Origin: Symbiodinium kawagutii
Taxonomy: Eukaryota; Sar; Dinophyceae; Suessiales; Symbiodiniaceae
NCBI GenBank assembly: GCA_009767595.1
Contig: VSDK01028060.1
Span: 201,642 to 265,641, forward strand
Length of the DNA: 64,000 nt
Reading direction: 5' to 3'
Numbering within the stretch: position 1 is the first letter of the stretch; every line of letters begins with the position of its first letter. Position numbers and translations under genes: made by a program. The notes under the pieces are model-generated. The model was not told the origin of the DNA. It saw nothing but the letters and a program-made list of their open reading frames with translations, and searched no databases. This document shows positions 50,601 to 62,816 of this stretch, piece by piece.

Positions 50601-53600
50601 CGATATGTCTCTACATGGGTGTTTCTCAAAATAGGGGTACCCCCAAATCATCCTGTTGAACCATTTCTAGTCATAAACCAACCATTTTGGGGGTCCCCTA
50701 CAGCATGAGAAACCACCATATCAACCAGACACGCCAGCTCTCGAGATCGAGTCGCTGGAATGCACTTCGGAGTGGCAGTAGTGCCTCAGCTGGTTGGGAA
50801 CAAACCCGGACAACGAAGGTCATTTATAGACTGGATGATAATGAATGATATGCTGATATCCTGATATCTGGTTGATGATAGGCCTATTGAATGAGAATCT
50901 GGATGATAATGAATGATATATAATGAATGATAATGGATATTGGATGATAATTTATCCTACTGGATGACAATGAATGATAATTGACACACTCGAGTGAACT
51001 GACCCGGTTGCCCGGGAACTCCATCATTTATTCAGATGTTTTATCTATCCAAAACGGTGATTTTGGGCTTCCAGGGGAACATTGAACAGAGGATAAAAAA
51101 TATTGATTTATGAAATGCATGCAATAGTTTTGCCGGAAATGTGGTATGTGAACGAAAAACAAGGATATATAGTAACATATACGGAGTGGGAATCAGTCGT
51201 GAACTGCTGTAATTGTGCCAATAATAAGTCTGCTGTATGGATGTATATGCATCAGCCACTGACAATGCTCCAATTTGATGTTGCAGTCATGGTTCTGGAA
51301 TTCTGACTACAAGTCATATGGCTGTAGGTTCATACCCTGGTACCCTGGTGAACACCGCCTGAATGACCAAACTAGTCTTTATTGGGGTGTTCATCTGCCC
51401 ATTTGTTGGTGGGCAAATCTTGACCCATCGCCATATCAAGCTCTTTTTCAGTGTTTTCACCTGCCATAGTTTTTGCCACCGGTTGATCGGGCACATACGA
51501 GATGAGTTGAAGGTCAAATCGAAGAATGGATATATCGAACCGGTCTGTGACTTTTTGGATCAATTTTTCCAGATTCTATGCATGCTTATGTGTTTCTTAC
51601 TTTATCCAGTGTACGAAGCCAAGAAAATCCAACCACCAAAGAATGTTTTTTTTAGACAGCGGATTCCAAGCCAACTGCAAATCTGTCCACCACACAGCCA
51701 GCAAGGCCTGTCGTGTGGCCATTGCCAATAGACCATGGGCTTGAAACAATGTCACCTTGAACCAGCACCACGCAACCTTGACCACCTTCATCACCCTCCA
51801 ACCCTAAGCACCATCAACTGATTCAACAAGTTATCCGTTGATTCTCCCTACCTTTAGCAGCATCAATCTGTTGCCAACCAACTCACCAACCAACTCATCA
51901 ACTTTCACCCAACCTTCACCCAACTCACCAACTCACCAACCTTCATCAATCAGGCCTCACCAGCCAACCTTATCTTCACCCAACCTTCACGTAACTCACC
52001 TCCACCCACCCGCCATCACCAAGGCACAGAGGTGGTTCAGCCACAACTCCTTGGCGAACTCGGCCCCACTGGCCATGCCCTGCTCCTCCGTCCAGCGCTG
52101 CCGCGTCTGCATCCACTGCCGCGAGGCTTCGCTGCCCGACCTGGCAGTGATGGGTGCACCAAGGTGAGTGAAATGGTGGAGATCCTTGAGAATTTTGCTG
52201 GCTTGCCTGGGGATTTCATTAGGAAACCATGGGATTTTCCATGGTTGATGGGTTAATTATGGTTAATACTGGCGAACACTGATTAATTATAAGGGAGAAT
52301 CATGGTTGATAGTGGCTAAACTAATGTTTAATTAGTGAGAAACACCTGTGTGGTGGCAAAGAACCAGCCTTGGCATATGAAGTGGCTTGTGACGGTCAAT
52401 ATAGGCACGGTGTATGACTAGCGATTGTTTTTAGATAGTGGTGACCATGGAATTGGATGTGACATCATGGAGACGATGGAATTGGACAGTTGATGATGGC
52501 TGATGAACTGACGACGCTGAAGGGTGATGACCCTGGTTGCTACCAATATAATGGGAAAAGAGCAGAGTGTTGATGATCTCATTGATGGGTCAAGGGAATT
52601 GGGAAATAACGGAATGGTAGGGTTCGATCATCTTTTATGTATCTCAGGGTTGATGAGTGATATCTCTGGTCTAACATGGATTCATAATCTGTAGAATCGC
52701 CTACCACGCAACGTTGATAAAGGATGGTGCTTAGGGTTGGTGCCACATCAACCACCCCGGCGCCAGACTGATGGATGGTGATACATTGTTGTTACTACAA
52801 TCTGGCATGCTTTGGCTATTGAAACGGACTGATTCATGACATACTCTACGGTCAAACAGGCAATCCATGGGTTTCTATCCATCATGGCACTAGGTTTGAT
52901 CCATGATAAAAACCACCCGTTCATGATCAACCCCACAGTCAAACCATAGGTTTTTCTCCATCCACAGGGGCTTTGTTGTCACAAGGCACTTCCCCAACTG
53001 GCATCCACCCCTGGCGCTGCCAGGCCACAGATATGGATCGACCTCGAAGGTCTTGCTGCGCTCGTCGAAGCTGGGAAGGTTGTACAGCAGCTCGCGCTTG
53101 GGATGCAAACCTCGGGGGCGCGACACTTTGTTGAGAGATTTGTTGGGAAATCATCTGGTTGGTGGTCGCAACCATAGTTCATTGGTGGGTAATAATGGTT
53201 ATAATGGCTAACAATCATGGAGATTTATGGAGATTTAAATGATGTCTGGTTGATATGGTGGTTTCTCGAAATAGGGAACCCCCAAAATGGTTGGTTTAAT
53301 ACTACACATGACTATTAGTGGATGGTTTGGGGGTACCCCTATTTTGAGAAACCACCATCTGGTTGGTGAACTAACACGGCTGGCTGGAAAATCCGTCATT
53401 TTGGCAACGGAAAACCCTGGGAAAGCATCAAAATATGGTGGATCTTGCAGCCAGCCATGTTAGATCACCAGAGTGTATCTGGTTGGTGGTCGCAACCATG
53501 GTTCGTTGGTGGTTCATTAGCCGTCAATTAATGGTCAATTAATAATGGCTAACAACAATCATTAGAACTTTTTGGGAGATTATACCCTCTGGCAAAGTGA

Positions 53601-56600
53601 CCTGGACGCACAAAATCACCATTTTCAATAGTAAAACCATTCTGAATGAATATGAATGGTAGATGTTCCCACTTCCAGCTTAGCTTGCCAGGTTGTAATG
53701 TTCAAAAGAAGTAAGCCCTAAACAGCTCACAGCGGGTGAGGAGAGAAATTTGCCGAGATCCAATAGCCAGATGATTTGCCAATGAAGGAATATCCAACGC
53801 TGCGATTGCTGGCCCCGCATCTCATGGACAACAAGGTCACTATGATGAGATCCCTCCACGAGATTGCGAATGTTGAGATGGTCGGAACGAACAACTACAA
53901 AGGGCAACCACAGCCACCGAAAGTCGTCTTTTTAGTAGGCAAAAGCCTCTAAAGCTTGGTCGTACCAACATGGATAAAGCCACGAAGCGTTGGTTGCTAA
54001 ATCATTGCTATGTATACCACGAAAAGCTTTGCATACACACTTCTCTGGTGCGAGACGGTGCGGGTTATTGCGAAAGGATGCTTTGAGCTTCGGGCGATAT
54101 TGCTCATCATCGATCACCGTCGATCACTATAAACCAATCTGAACTAGCAAAAAATCTCTATGTCAACATAATTCAGCACAGATACCCATAAACTCACCAT
54201 GTCCCCTCCACTTAACCATGCGTTAACCACCACTGAATCACGTATTCACCATCCCCCCTTTACTTGCCCACCCTCCACACCCAAGGCACCGTAGGACTTC
54301 TTCCAGCTGCCTCACAGAGTCACCAACGATTCAACCGGCCAGATCTGTAGCCGCTTCAGGCACGGCTTCCGCGTATGCTCTACGCATGGTCACTAGTAGA
54401 AAGCCCACCTGAAATTATCGGATGGTCACATGAGTTAAATGAGTTGAATGAATGAGTTGAATCTATTGTATGGTCACTAATATAACTCAACAGGATCACT
54501 TATGACTAGTATTCTGAATTGTCATGAACTGGTAGTCATGAGTCACCAATTATGAGTCAATCATCATCAAATGATCTACTTAACTAATTATTTCACCTTT
54601 ACTTATTATCAACTAATCAACTTAATTGCAATGGCTTCGAACTTCAAACTTCATCACGCATCAACGCGCATCACATGTCAGCAGGTCTGGTCCCCAGCGG
54701 CGCCTGCATAGGGCGCGAATTTGGCTTTGGTGAAGCTCGACAGCGACACGTTGGAGGCCCAGGTGAAATGGCTTACCTTCTGCATAGCGCCCTGGCGATG
54801 AGCCGCTCAAAACCCGCTGCCATGGTGAGTTTCACAGGGCAACACCCGCAGTTTGGTGAGTTTTACTGAGGAAAATCCAAGGTGCCCTGGTGTTTCCCCT
54901 GGTGTTTCTCATGTTTTGTGGTGTTTCTCCTCATGTTTCTCTGGGCGAACCCAGGTTGACCCTGCTTTTTAACTCAAGGAACCCCCCAAACACTTTCGAG
55001 AATGTGATGGATACGCCCAGGATGGATACACTTCACTGGGGGCCTCTCCGAAATTCTGGGGCAAACAAAAATCATAAGGACAGAGGTCGCAGAGATTCTA
55101 ATGGCTTACTATAGTGGATGGAGCGGTTTAGCCCACTACGAGCTCCAGTGAAAATACTTCGGAATCCTGGTACAAGGCCACTGTTTCCGTCAGCTTCCCT
55201 ACCTCACACGAGGGGGTGCGCAAGAATGTTTCCTGAAACAGCATTATTACACAATTCCCGTTGTTATACTTCATCATTATCTATGGTCCATGGATGTCCA
55301 TGGTCCATAACCATTCCATTCCATGCAGTGTTTCCTGAAACGAAGCTACCCAAAATGTGATGGCTTCCCCAACAAGAACTAAGCGCAACGAACCACTATG
55401 GCTTGAGGCTTCCCCGATTGATACCTGAAACTCAGCACAACATTGGGGAGGCTTTGGATTTCCATGGTGGCTGTGCGGCTAGAGCTAGGCTGGGGCCCCC
55501 GTTTGCGTTTGCCAATTCACCCAAGCAAAGAGACTGGGTGGTTTGACGAATTCGGATGAGTTACATTGGGACTAAGGGACTCACTGAAAAAACCTGGGTC
55601 CACTTTGGGTCTCTGATCTTAGAAACTCACCGCGAAAGAGTTCACTTGGAAGTCGCAAGGCACCAGTTTTCTGCTACAGCGAAATGCGTTGAAGCTCGTT
55701 CTGAGCGCCAGTGCTGTCAGCTCCCCAAGCCGAATCGCCCCAGGTCACAAGACTGCCGTCAACCAAGATTGCCGCGAAAGCAAAGTGCGTGGCATGAATC
55801 TGCTGAACGTTCCTCAACTGATTTTGGACTCTGCTGCTGTTCCCGCCATTGTCTGGGCCACCCCATGTCACTACACTTTGGTCGGCCAAGATTGCCGCAA
55901 AAGCACTCCCTGTAGCCTGAATCTGCTGCACGTTCCTCAACTGATGTTGGACTCTGCAGCTATCACCACCCAAACGTGGCTCGCCCCATGTCACAACACT
56001 TCCATCAGCCAAGATTGCAGCAAAAGCATACACTGTTGCACAAATCTGCTCGACATTCCTGAGCCGATCCTGGACTCTAGAGCTGTCCCCACCGTAATCT
56101 GGATGGCCCCATGTCACAACGGATCCATTGGTCAAGATTGCAGCAAAAGCAAGCCCTGTACCATGTACCTGCTTGACATTCTTCAATTGATCTCGGACTT
56201 GAGAGCTGTCGCCACCCTTGTCTGGATTGCCCCACGTCACGACACGTCCATCAGCCAAGATTGCAGCGAAAGCACCGACTGTGGCATGAATCTGCTGAAC
56301 ATTTCTTAACTCACCCTGGACTTCAGAGCTGGCACCACCGCCGTCTGGATTGCCCCACGTCACCACGCTTCCATCAGCCAAGATTGCTGCAAAAGCAAAC
56401 CCTGTGGCATGAATCTGCTGAACATTCCTCAACTGGTTCTGAACTGCAGAGCTGTCACCACCAGTGTCATTTGCGCCCCATGTCACAACACTGCCATCTG
56501 CCAAGATTGCGGCAAAAGCCTCCTGTGTGGCATGAATCTGCTGCACGTTCCTCAACTGATCTTGGACTCTGAAACTATCACCACCCAAACTTCGCCTCCC

Positions 56601-59600
56601 CCATGTCACAACACTTCCATCTGCCAAGATTGCAGCGAAAGCATGGTCTGTGGACTGAATCTGCTGAACGTTCCTCAACTGATCTTGAACTTTGCTGCTG
56701 TCACCGCCAAATTTCCCCCCACCCCAGCTGACAACCCCGTCACCTGCACCGAACCACATGGCAAAGGCTCCTTTTGTCGCCGCTAGCTTTGGCTGCTGTG
56801 CAACCACAGTAATGGTGTCTCCATGCTGTAGTCCGGCAAGTTCAAGAGATTCATTTGGATCGTCCAAGAGGCGTCCATCAGGTGCAGTAAGCCTCAGGAA
56901 CTTTCGATGCAGAGACCTTTGCACTGCCTGTTTCAAGTCCCCAACTGTGCAAAACTGGGAGATCGAGATGGCTTCAGAGTGTCCACTCGGCAAAGTTGCG
57001 TGCAGTTCCAAGTTCTGCGTGGTATGAGAGCGCTTCATGGCAAGCGCAGTGCGAACTAAGGGCTTCATGCCAATGGCATTGCCTATAAAGTCATCACTTT
57101 GTTTTACATCACTCCTGATTTGCTGATCAGTAAAAGCAGAATCACTGGAAACACTTCGTTCCCAGTTTCAAGAAACGCATCAAAGTGTGGAATGACAGTA
57201 CTGTGCAAAATGACCAACTACAGTACTTGTTTAGCCCATGCTGGAATAACTACATGGCAATGAATAATAATGTTAAGGTTAATGATGATACAGTGAGAGA
57301 TCTAAAAGGTTAGTGAACTCCCTGTATTTTGTGGTATATACCCAGCTAGCTATTCATGGTTCAACTGGGAGTGCTTCAAAAAATTGATCTTCCCCTTTAT
57401 ATTGGCAGAAAACCTAAGAAATCACAGGAATCAAGGGAATTGATCTCCTCTTTCCGTATGCATACTTATGTTCAATGAATCAATTCTGCATATGGAAAAA
57501 ATCTGCTTGCCCTCTGCTGGGACGCTTGACCCAAGCGGCCACAAGGTGGGGAAAACCAATCAAGCCATGGGTCCGTAGCGGCGCCCCATTTGGAAGGAAA
57601 CGTGAACTGAGGCAAGCCCCAACCCTTTGACAAGCCCAGGTCTGTCAGGCAACTTCCGGGAAACAAGCGATTTTTTATTGCTTCTTGTTGCTTGCCCTCC
57701 ATGGTATCCTGCCCATTAACCATCATCAACCAGCTTAAAGCCGGCAAGTATCAAGCTGGGTGGCCTTGAAGCCAGAGAGGTTTTAGTGTGGGTAGCCCAT
57801 GGAGCACATGGAACGGTTTGGAGGTTGGTACCAGATACCCCAGGGGAGCTTCATGGGCTGTTTGATTCACAAACTGAGCACCCGGATGCCGCCTCTTGTT
57901 GGATGTTCGAGAAGCCGGGCAGCTTGATACACCCCGCAACAAGCCAACAAAAACAGCCCGAAGTCGACAAAAAAGAAAACGACTTAAAATGAAAAAAACA
58001 CACAATACTCAGTCACAAATCTGAAAACTTCCGTCATTCTTCCATAGTTCTTGACTTAAGTGGTGGTTTCTCAAGTCATAGGGGTAACCCCCAAATCATC
58101 CCATATTAATAATGCATCACATATTAATAATGTATATCAATAAGCCATCCATAACTTGGGGGTTCCCCAGAATCTACGAAAGCTCCAAGTCAAGCTGCTA
58201 AGGCTAAGCGCTTCACCCAGCCATGGCACCTGGACCCAGCTCCCAGCAGCGCCTCCAACACGCCCCAGTTGTTCCACTCGCCACGGAGGTACATGCTGCC
58301 ATGCCACGAGGCCCAGCAGGGCTTCTCAACTGAAGCGAAGGTGCTCAGCCGGTGGTGAAGGGATAAGACTGGCGAAGGAGTTTAAGGTTAACAAAAACTG
58401 GTGAATAATGGGGCTAATGGTCAATACAAGTTGTGGTCAATACAGGTTAACTTTTGAAAAAGTCTAAGGTGCGGAAAAACTGGTGAATGATAGGGTTGAT
58501 AGTATGGGCAAAATAGGTTAGCTATAAGCATCCATCTATTGTTGACGATATGGTTGAAAGTATGATTGATGATATGGTTCATGGTGGTCACATGGTCAGT
58601 AGTGGTTGATACTGCTTGAGAATGATGTTGATCGTGCTGTGGTTCATTGGGCAATCATCACGAATCATGCAACAGTTAAGAATGTAAGAGGTAATAGTGG
58701 CAACCAACTATTTCAGAATTTCTTGTTCCAAGCCAGCCTATTTGGGGCGTTATGAAGTTGATGCACGGTACCCACTGGGTGTCTTGGTTGAACTCTTTGG
58801 TTGAACTCTTTGGGGATGCAGAATGGTCACCTCCCTTCTGGATGAAATCAAAACAGCTGCAGGCCGCTCGTTTTTTGCTTGTCTGTTCTTAGCCACCGTC
58901 ATCGGATCAAGCATCATTGATGACACAAATAGCCACTGATATACAGCGATTCATTCACCATGACGAATCATTTGCTATCATTTATCATAAGAAATCATTA
59001 ACAATAGCCATCATCAGAATCATTAACCAAGACGACAATCATCAACTATCATTTATCATAAGCATGATCAGTAACCACAAAAGGATAATTGTTGCAGTAC
59101 ACATTATTTTATAGTCCAGTCATTCAGAAACCATCATCGATAATCATTACTCCACATGTCATCATAATCATGTTCTAATCACTACTCCATCAATATCACT
59201 GTAGTTCCAATCATCCACCATCATCAATGAACATTCTTCCACAAACTATAATCATTCACGATTCTCAATTATAGCAGGGCACTACTCCACCACAACTCAA
59301 CCATCTTTGATCAACTGCCAACCATCACTCCATCAGCATCAATCATTATAGTTCATTTATGTTCAAATCCTTAATCAGCCATGAACCATCCCATCATGAT
59401 TATGCAAATCATTCGCTACTATCAATGATCATTACTCCAGAAACCAGCATCAACCATCATCAAGCATCATCAAACATATTAATAACATGTAATAACCATG
59501 TCCCGAAACATATGTTCAACTCATCATTATCATTAGCCATAGAATTTTCCACCGTCAATGATCAAAATGATCCCTATATAATATATGAATCATTCATAGT

Positions 59601-62600
59601 AGTTGTTTGCCCATTCTTATTGGTCATTCTTCCATTCTTTGAATGAAACATGATCACTCCAAATGATGGTTATGATCATTATTTACATGATTAGTCATCA
59701 TTCCATATAAATGAGCATATTATGATTGTTGGATATCACTCCACCAACTAATCATCCCCTACTATCAACCACTATTACTGTGAATTAACCCCTAACTACT
59801 AACCACTACCACTCCATCCAAATGATCCTCACGCCCTCACTCCATCCCCTCAGCTTGACCACCACCGCGCCGCTGGATCCATCGCGCCTTGCTCCGGCAC
59901 GCAGTCGCCCACTACGAAGCTGGCGCTCTGCGACGCGTGGTACTGCACCAGCACCGGCACGTTGAAGTCACTGGCCTCGGGCAGGGCGGAGCGGCTGGGT
60001 GCGGGAGGAATCGGCCAGAGTAGCGGTGGATCAAGCAGTTAATGGATTGTTAATGATGATCAGTTGAGGATTATTGATGATGATTAATGATGCTAAAGAA
60101 CCATGTGTCATTCATGATGAGTTATGGTTTATAATGTCCTGGTCCTAGCAATTAACAACCCACCATATTTGATGGTGAATCAAAAACAAATCATTGTAAA
60201 ACTATGTAAAACTGACTGTGGTTTATCCTGATGGATCTCCCATTCTTCGGTGCTTCAAGGAGAAGATGATTTCAAAATGGTGCACCAAAGATTCCAGGAG
60301 GAATCAGCTTCCAATCAACTCTTCCACTCGAGATTTCTGGAGTAATCGACCAGTCTGCGAAGCAATGGAGTAATCAATGCGAGTAACCACTTCTTGGGGA
60401 GAAATCAACTATTCCACTCACGTTGATTAGAAAAACCACTTAGCAAAACTCGAAAATGTTCGCTGTGGGTGATACAGGATCAACACTTGTAGTTACGAAT
60501 TTTGAGGTCTACATCTCAAGGATTCGTCATGTACATCTCACGGATTCGTCATTTCGAACCCCCTTGCAGTCACAGCTTGACATTTGTTGATCGTTATGTA
60601 TCATAATCCAGCACCATCGATTCAACAATAACGACATCAAACGTTATGAACAGTTGTCAAGCCTTGCCACTCCTTGCCAAACCCTATAAAGCCCTCTCAA
60701 CCATTGTCATCAGCCGTGATCATCCACCAGCCCCAACCAGCCATTCACCACCGTTACATCAGCTGCCCAGGCCCTCGCATCTGGTTGCAGCCCAGGCGGC
60801 CCAAGTGGTCACGTCTTGGAATGGCATCCACTCCGTCCAGTTTTCGCCCACGTTCTGCATGCGCATCCACTCCGCACCAATGGCGCGGTGGCAAAGCCTC
60901 AGCGGGACACAGTGCAGAGGACTGGATGGACTGCAGACTCCAAATTTTGCTGGGAAAAATGTAGCAACAAACAGTGTTCATGAAACACTGCCTAGCCTTG
61001 CTATCACTATTTCAGATTGATACTTGTGTTTTTCTGTTTGCTGTTTTGCCGTTTGCTTTTCTGCAAGAAAAAATACTCAGGAAATGGCCAGATCATCCAA
61101 CCAGCCATCTGACCAACCATCCGACCAACCATCCTCCCGACCAACCATCCAACTATCCAACCATCCAACCATCCAAGCACGTCTCCAAGTTGCTTGGTTC
61201 GATTCTGGCAGATCAATCCAGGCATCGATGGACTCCTGACGCTGGGGATACGCTTTACCAACAAGCTTGGAATGAATCTGATTATCCTCTGGTAGACCTA
61301 CCTGGCAATTCAACTCAGCATCTTATTATCTCTTGTTGAGGGAAACCTTAGGAAATCAGCTATAAATGGTGGATTTTCCATTGCCGGGGTGTTTTAGCAG
61401 AGGGTAGTACTGGGAATGATGACTCATTCTCCTTGGCAGTGGTTGATCATGATGTTTGGCAATGATTAAGAGGTTGATAGTGGCTGAACCGTCTCCAAGT
61501 GGCACTAGAGCCAGCAAAAGCCAGTACCCAGGAGACAGGTGCGCAGAATCTGACAACCCAGGAGTATCCTTCCACCTCACAGGCCAAATGCTTCATGACT
61601 ACCATCAGCATCATCGGTCCATAAGCGGATGAAATACTGGAAGTGACCCTTTCAAAGCATACTTATCCTGATGATAATTATTAAGGATGACCATCTGATG
61701 ATCATTATCAAGGATGACCATCAGCAACATCAGCCCATCCTAGGAACTCTCTTCTCATCTTCTCAAGGGACCCACCACTTCACCTGGCTTTCTATCAGCC
61801 CTCCGTCGCCAAGGTGCTGATGGCTGATGGCTCCACTAGATCGATCCAGCAAGAACTGCGAGCCTCGGTTTGCAGCGAGCCTCCAGTTTACTTCGATTAC
61901 TTCTCGTTTGAGAAACTGTCACAAAAATGGTAGATGGTAGACTATAATCCTGGATGGTGGGCAACACTGGATGGTGGTAACACACAACACTGGATGGTGG
62001 AGTAACTACATAGCAGTATACTGGATGGTGGGTACCTCAGACCCAAGGGGTACCACTCTGTGTCCCACCTTGCTGGCGGTGCTTACCCCACATCCATTGA
62101 AACTTCGAGTGGCTCCCGGGGACGACTTTGTTGCCCGCTGAAAGACGTGAAAGCCCCCTAGGTCCAGCCAGTAGCCAGGTAGTTTATACCATGAATGGTG
62201 TTTTGTCTAGACTTAACCATCATCACTAAGCATCATTCACCATCACTGTCCACCATCAGTCATGATTATATGACCATTCACTGGTTGAAAACATCTGCCA
62301 AGCAAGGTCTGAAATTACGCGCGATGCTTCAAATTGAAGAACTGCCATGTCCAAAAACCTACAGTACAAAAAATGATCTCCTCGCAAATGGTTTGGATGT
62401 CCTAGCATCCGGCAACATCCATAAATGTCTCAAGACTGCCTACCCATCCCCCAAATGATCGGTTTTCACACGGAATCCAAACCAATTTCAGTATCAAGCC
62501 GCAATTTAAACTACCAATCATTAGTAGGATTTCAATACCAATACCCCTTGGTAGCAAACCATACCAATAACCAACTAGTCACTGGTGATACTAATCATGT

Positions 62601-62774
62601 AGTAATTGGTCAGGAACCATGGTCAGTTCGCCCATGATATAACCCACTTGTGGTATGGTTCCGTTCACCAGTTCCTAACTTAGACCCATGGTAAATCACC
62701 TCAAAAAGGGTGGCTTATAACTGACCCCTAAAACTAACTCCAATGACCAGACTAATAACCACCCTACTACCTTA

Positions 62775-62816
<42 letters not shown>

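Noticed and set aside
54776..54835. GTAAGC read as a donor after LIARALCRR
   Set aside because: The downstream frame [14 protein letters not shown] is better supported and starts at these very bases, so GTAAGC is probably coding.
13880..57100. Spliced-leader relics upstream of the intronless genes
   Set aside because: I looked for the dinoflagellate leader ending TTTTGGCTCAAG near the nested genes and saw none, so retroposition through leader-bearing cDNA is not supported.
57472..58005. Minus-strand ORFs near the Ub-RCC1 gene
   Set aside because: Low coding character, no motif and no convincing splice edges.
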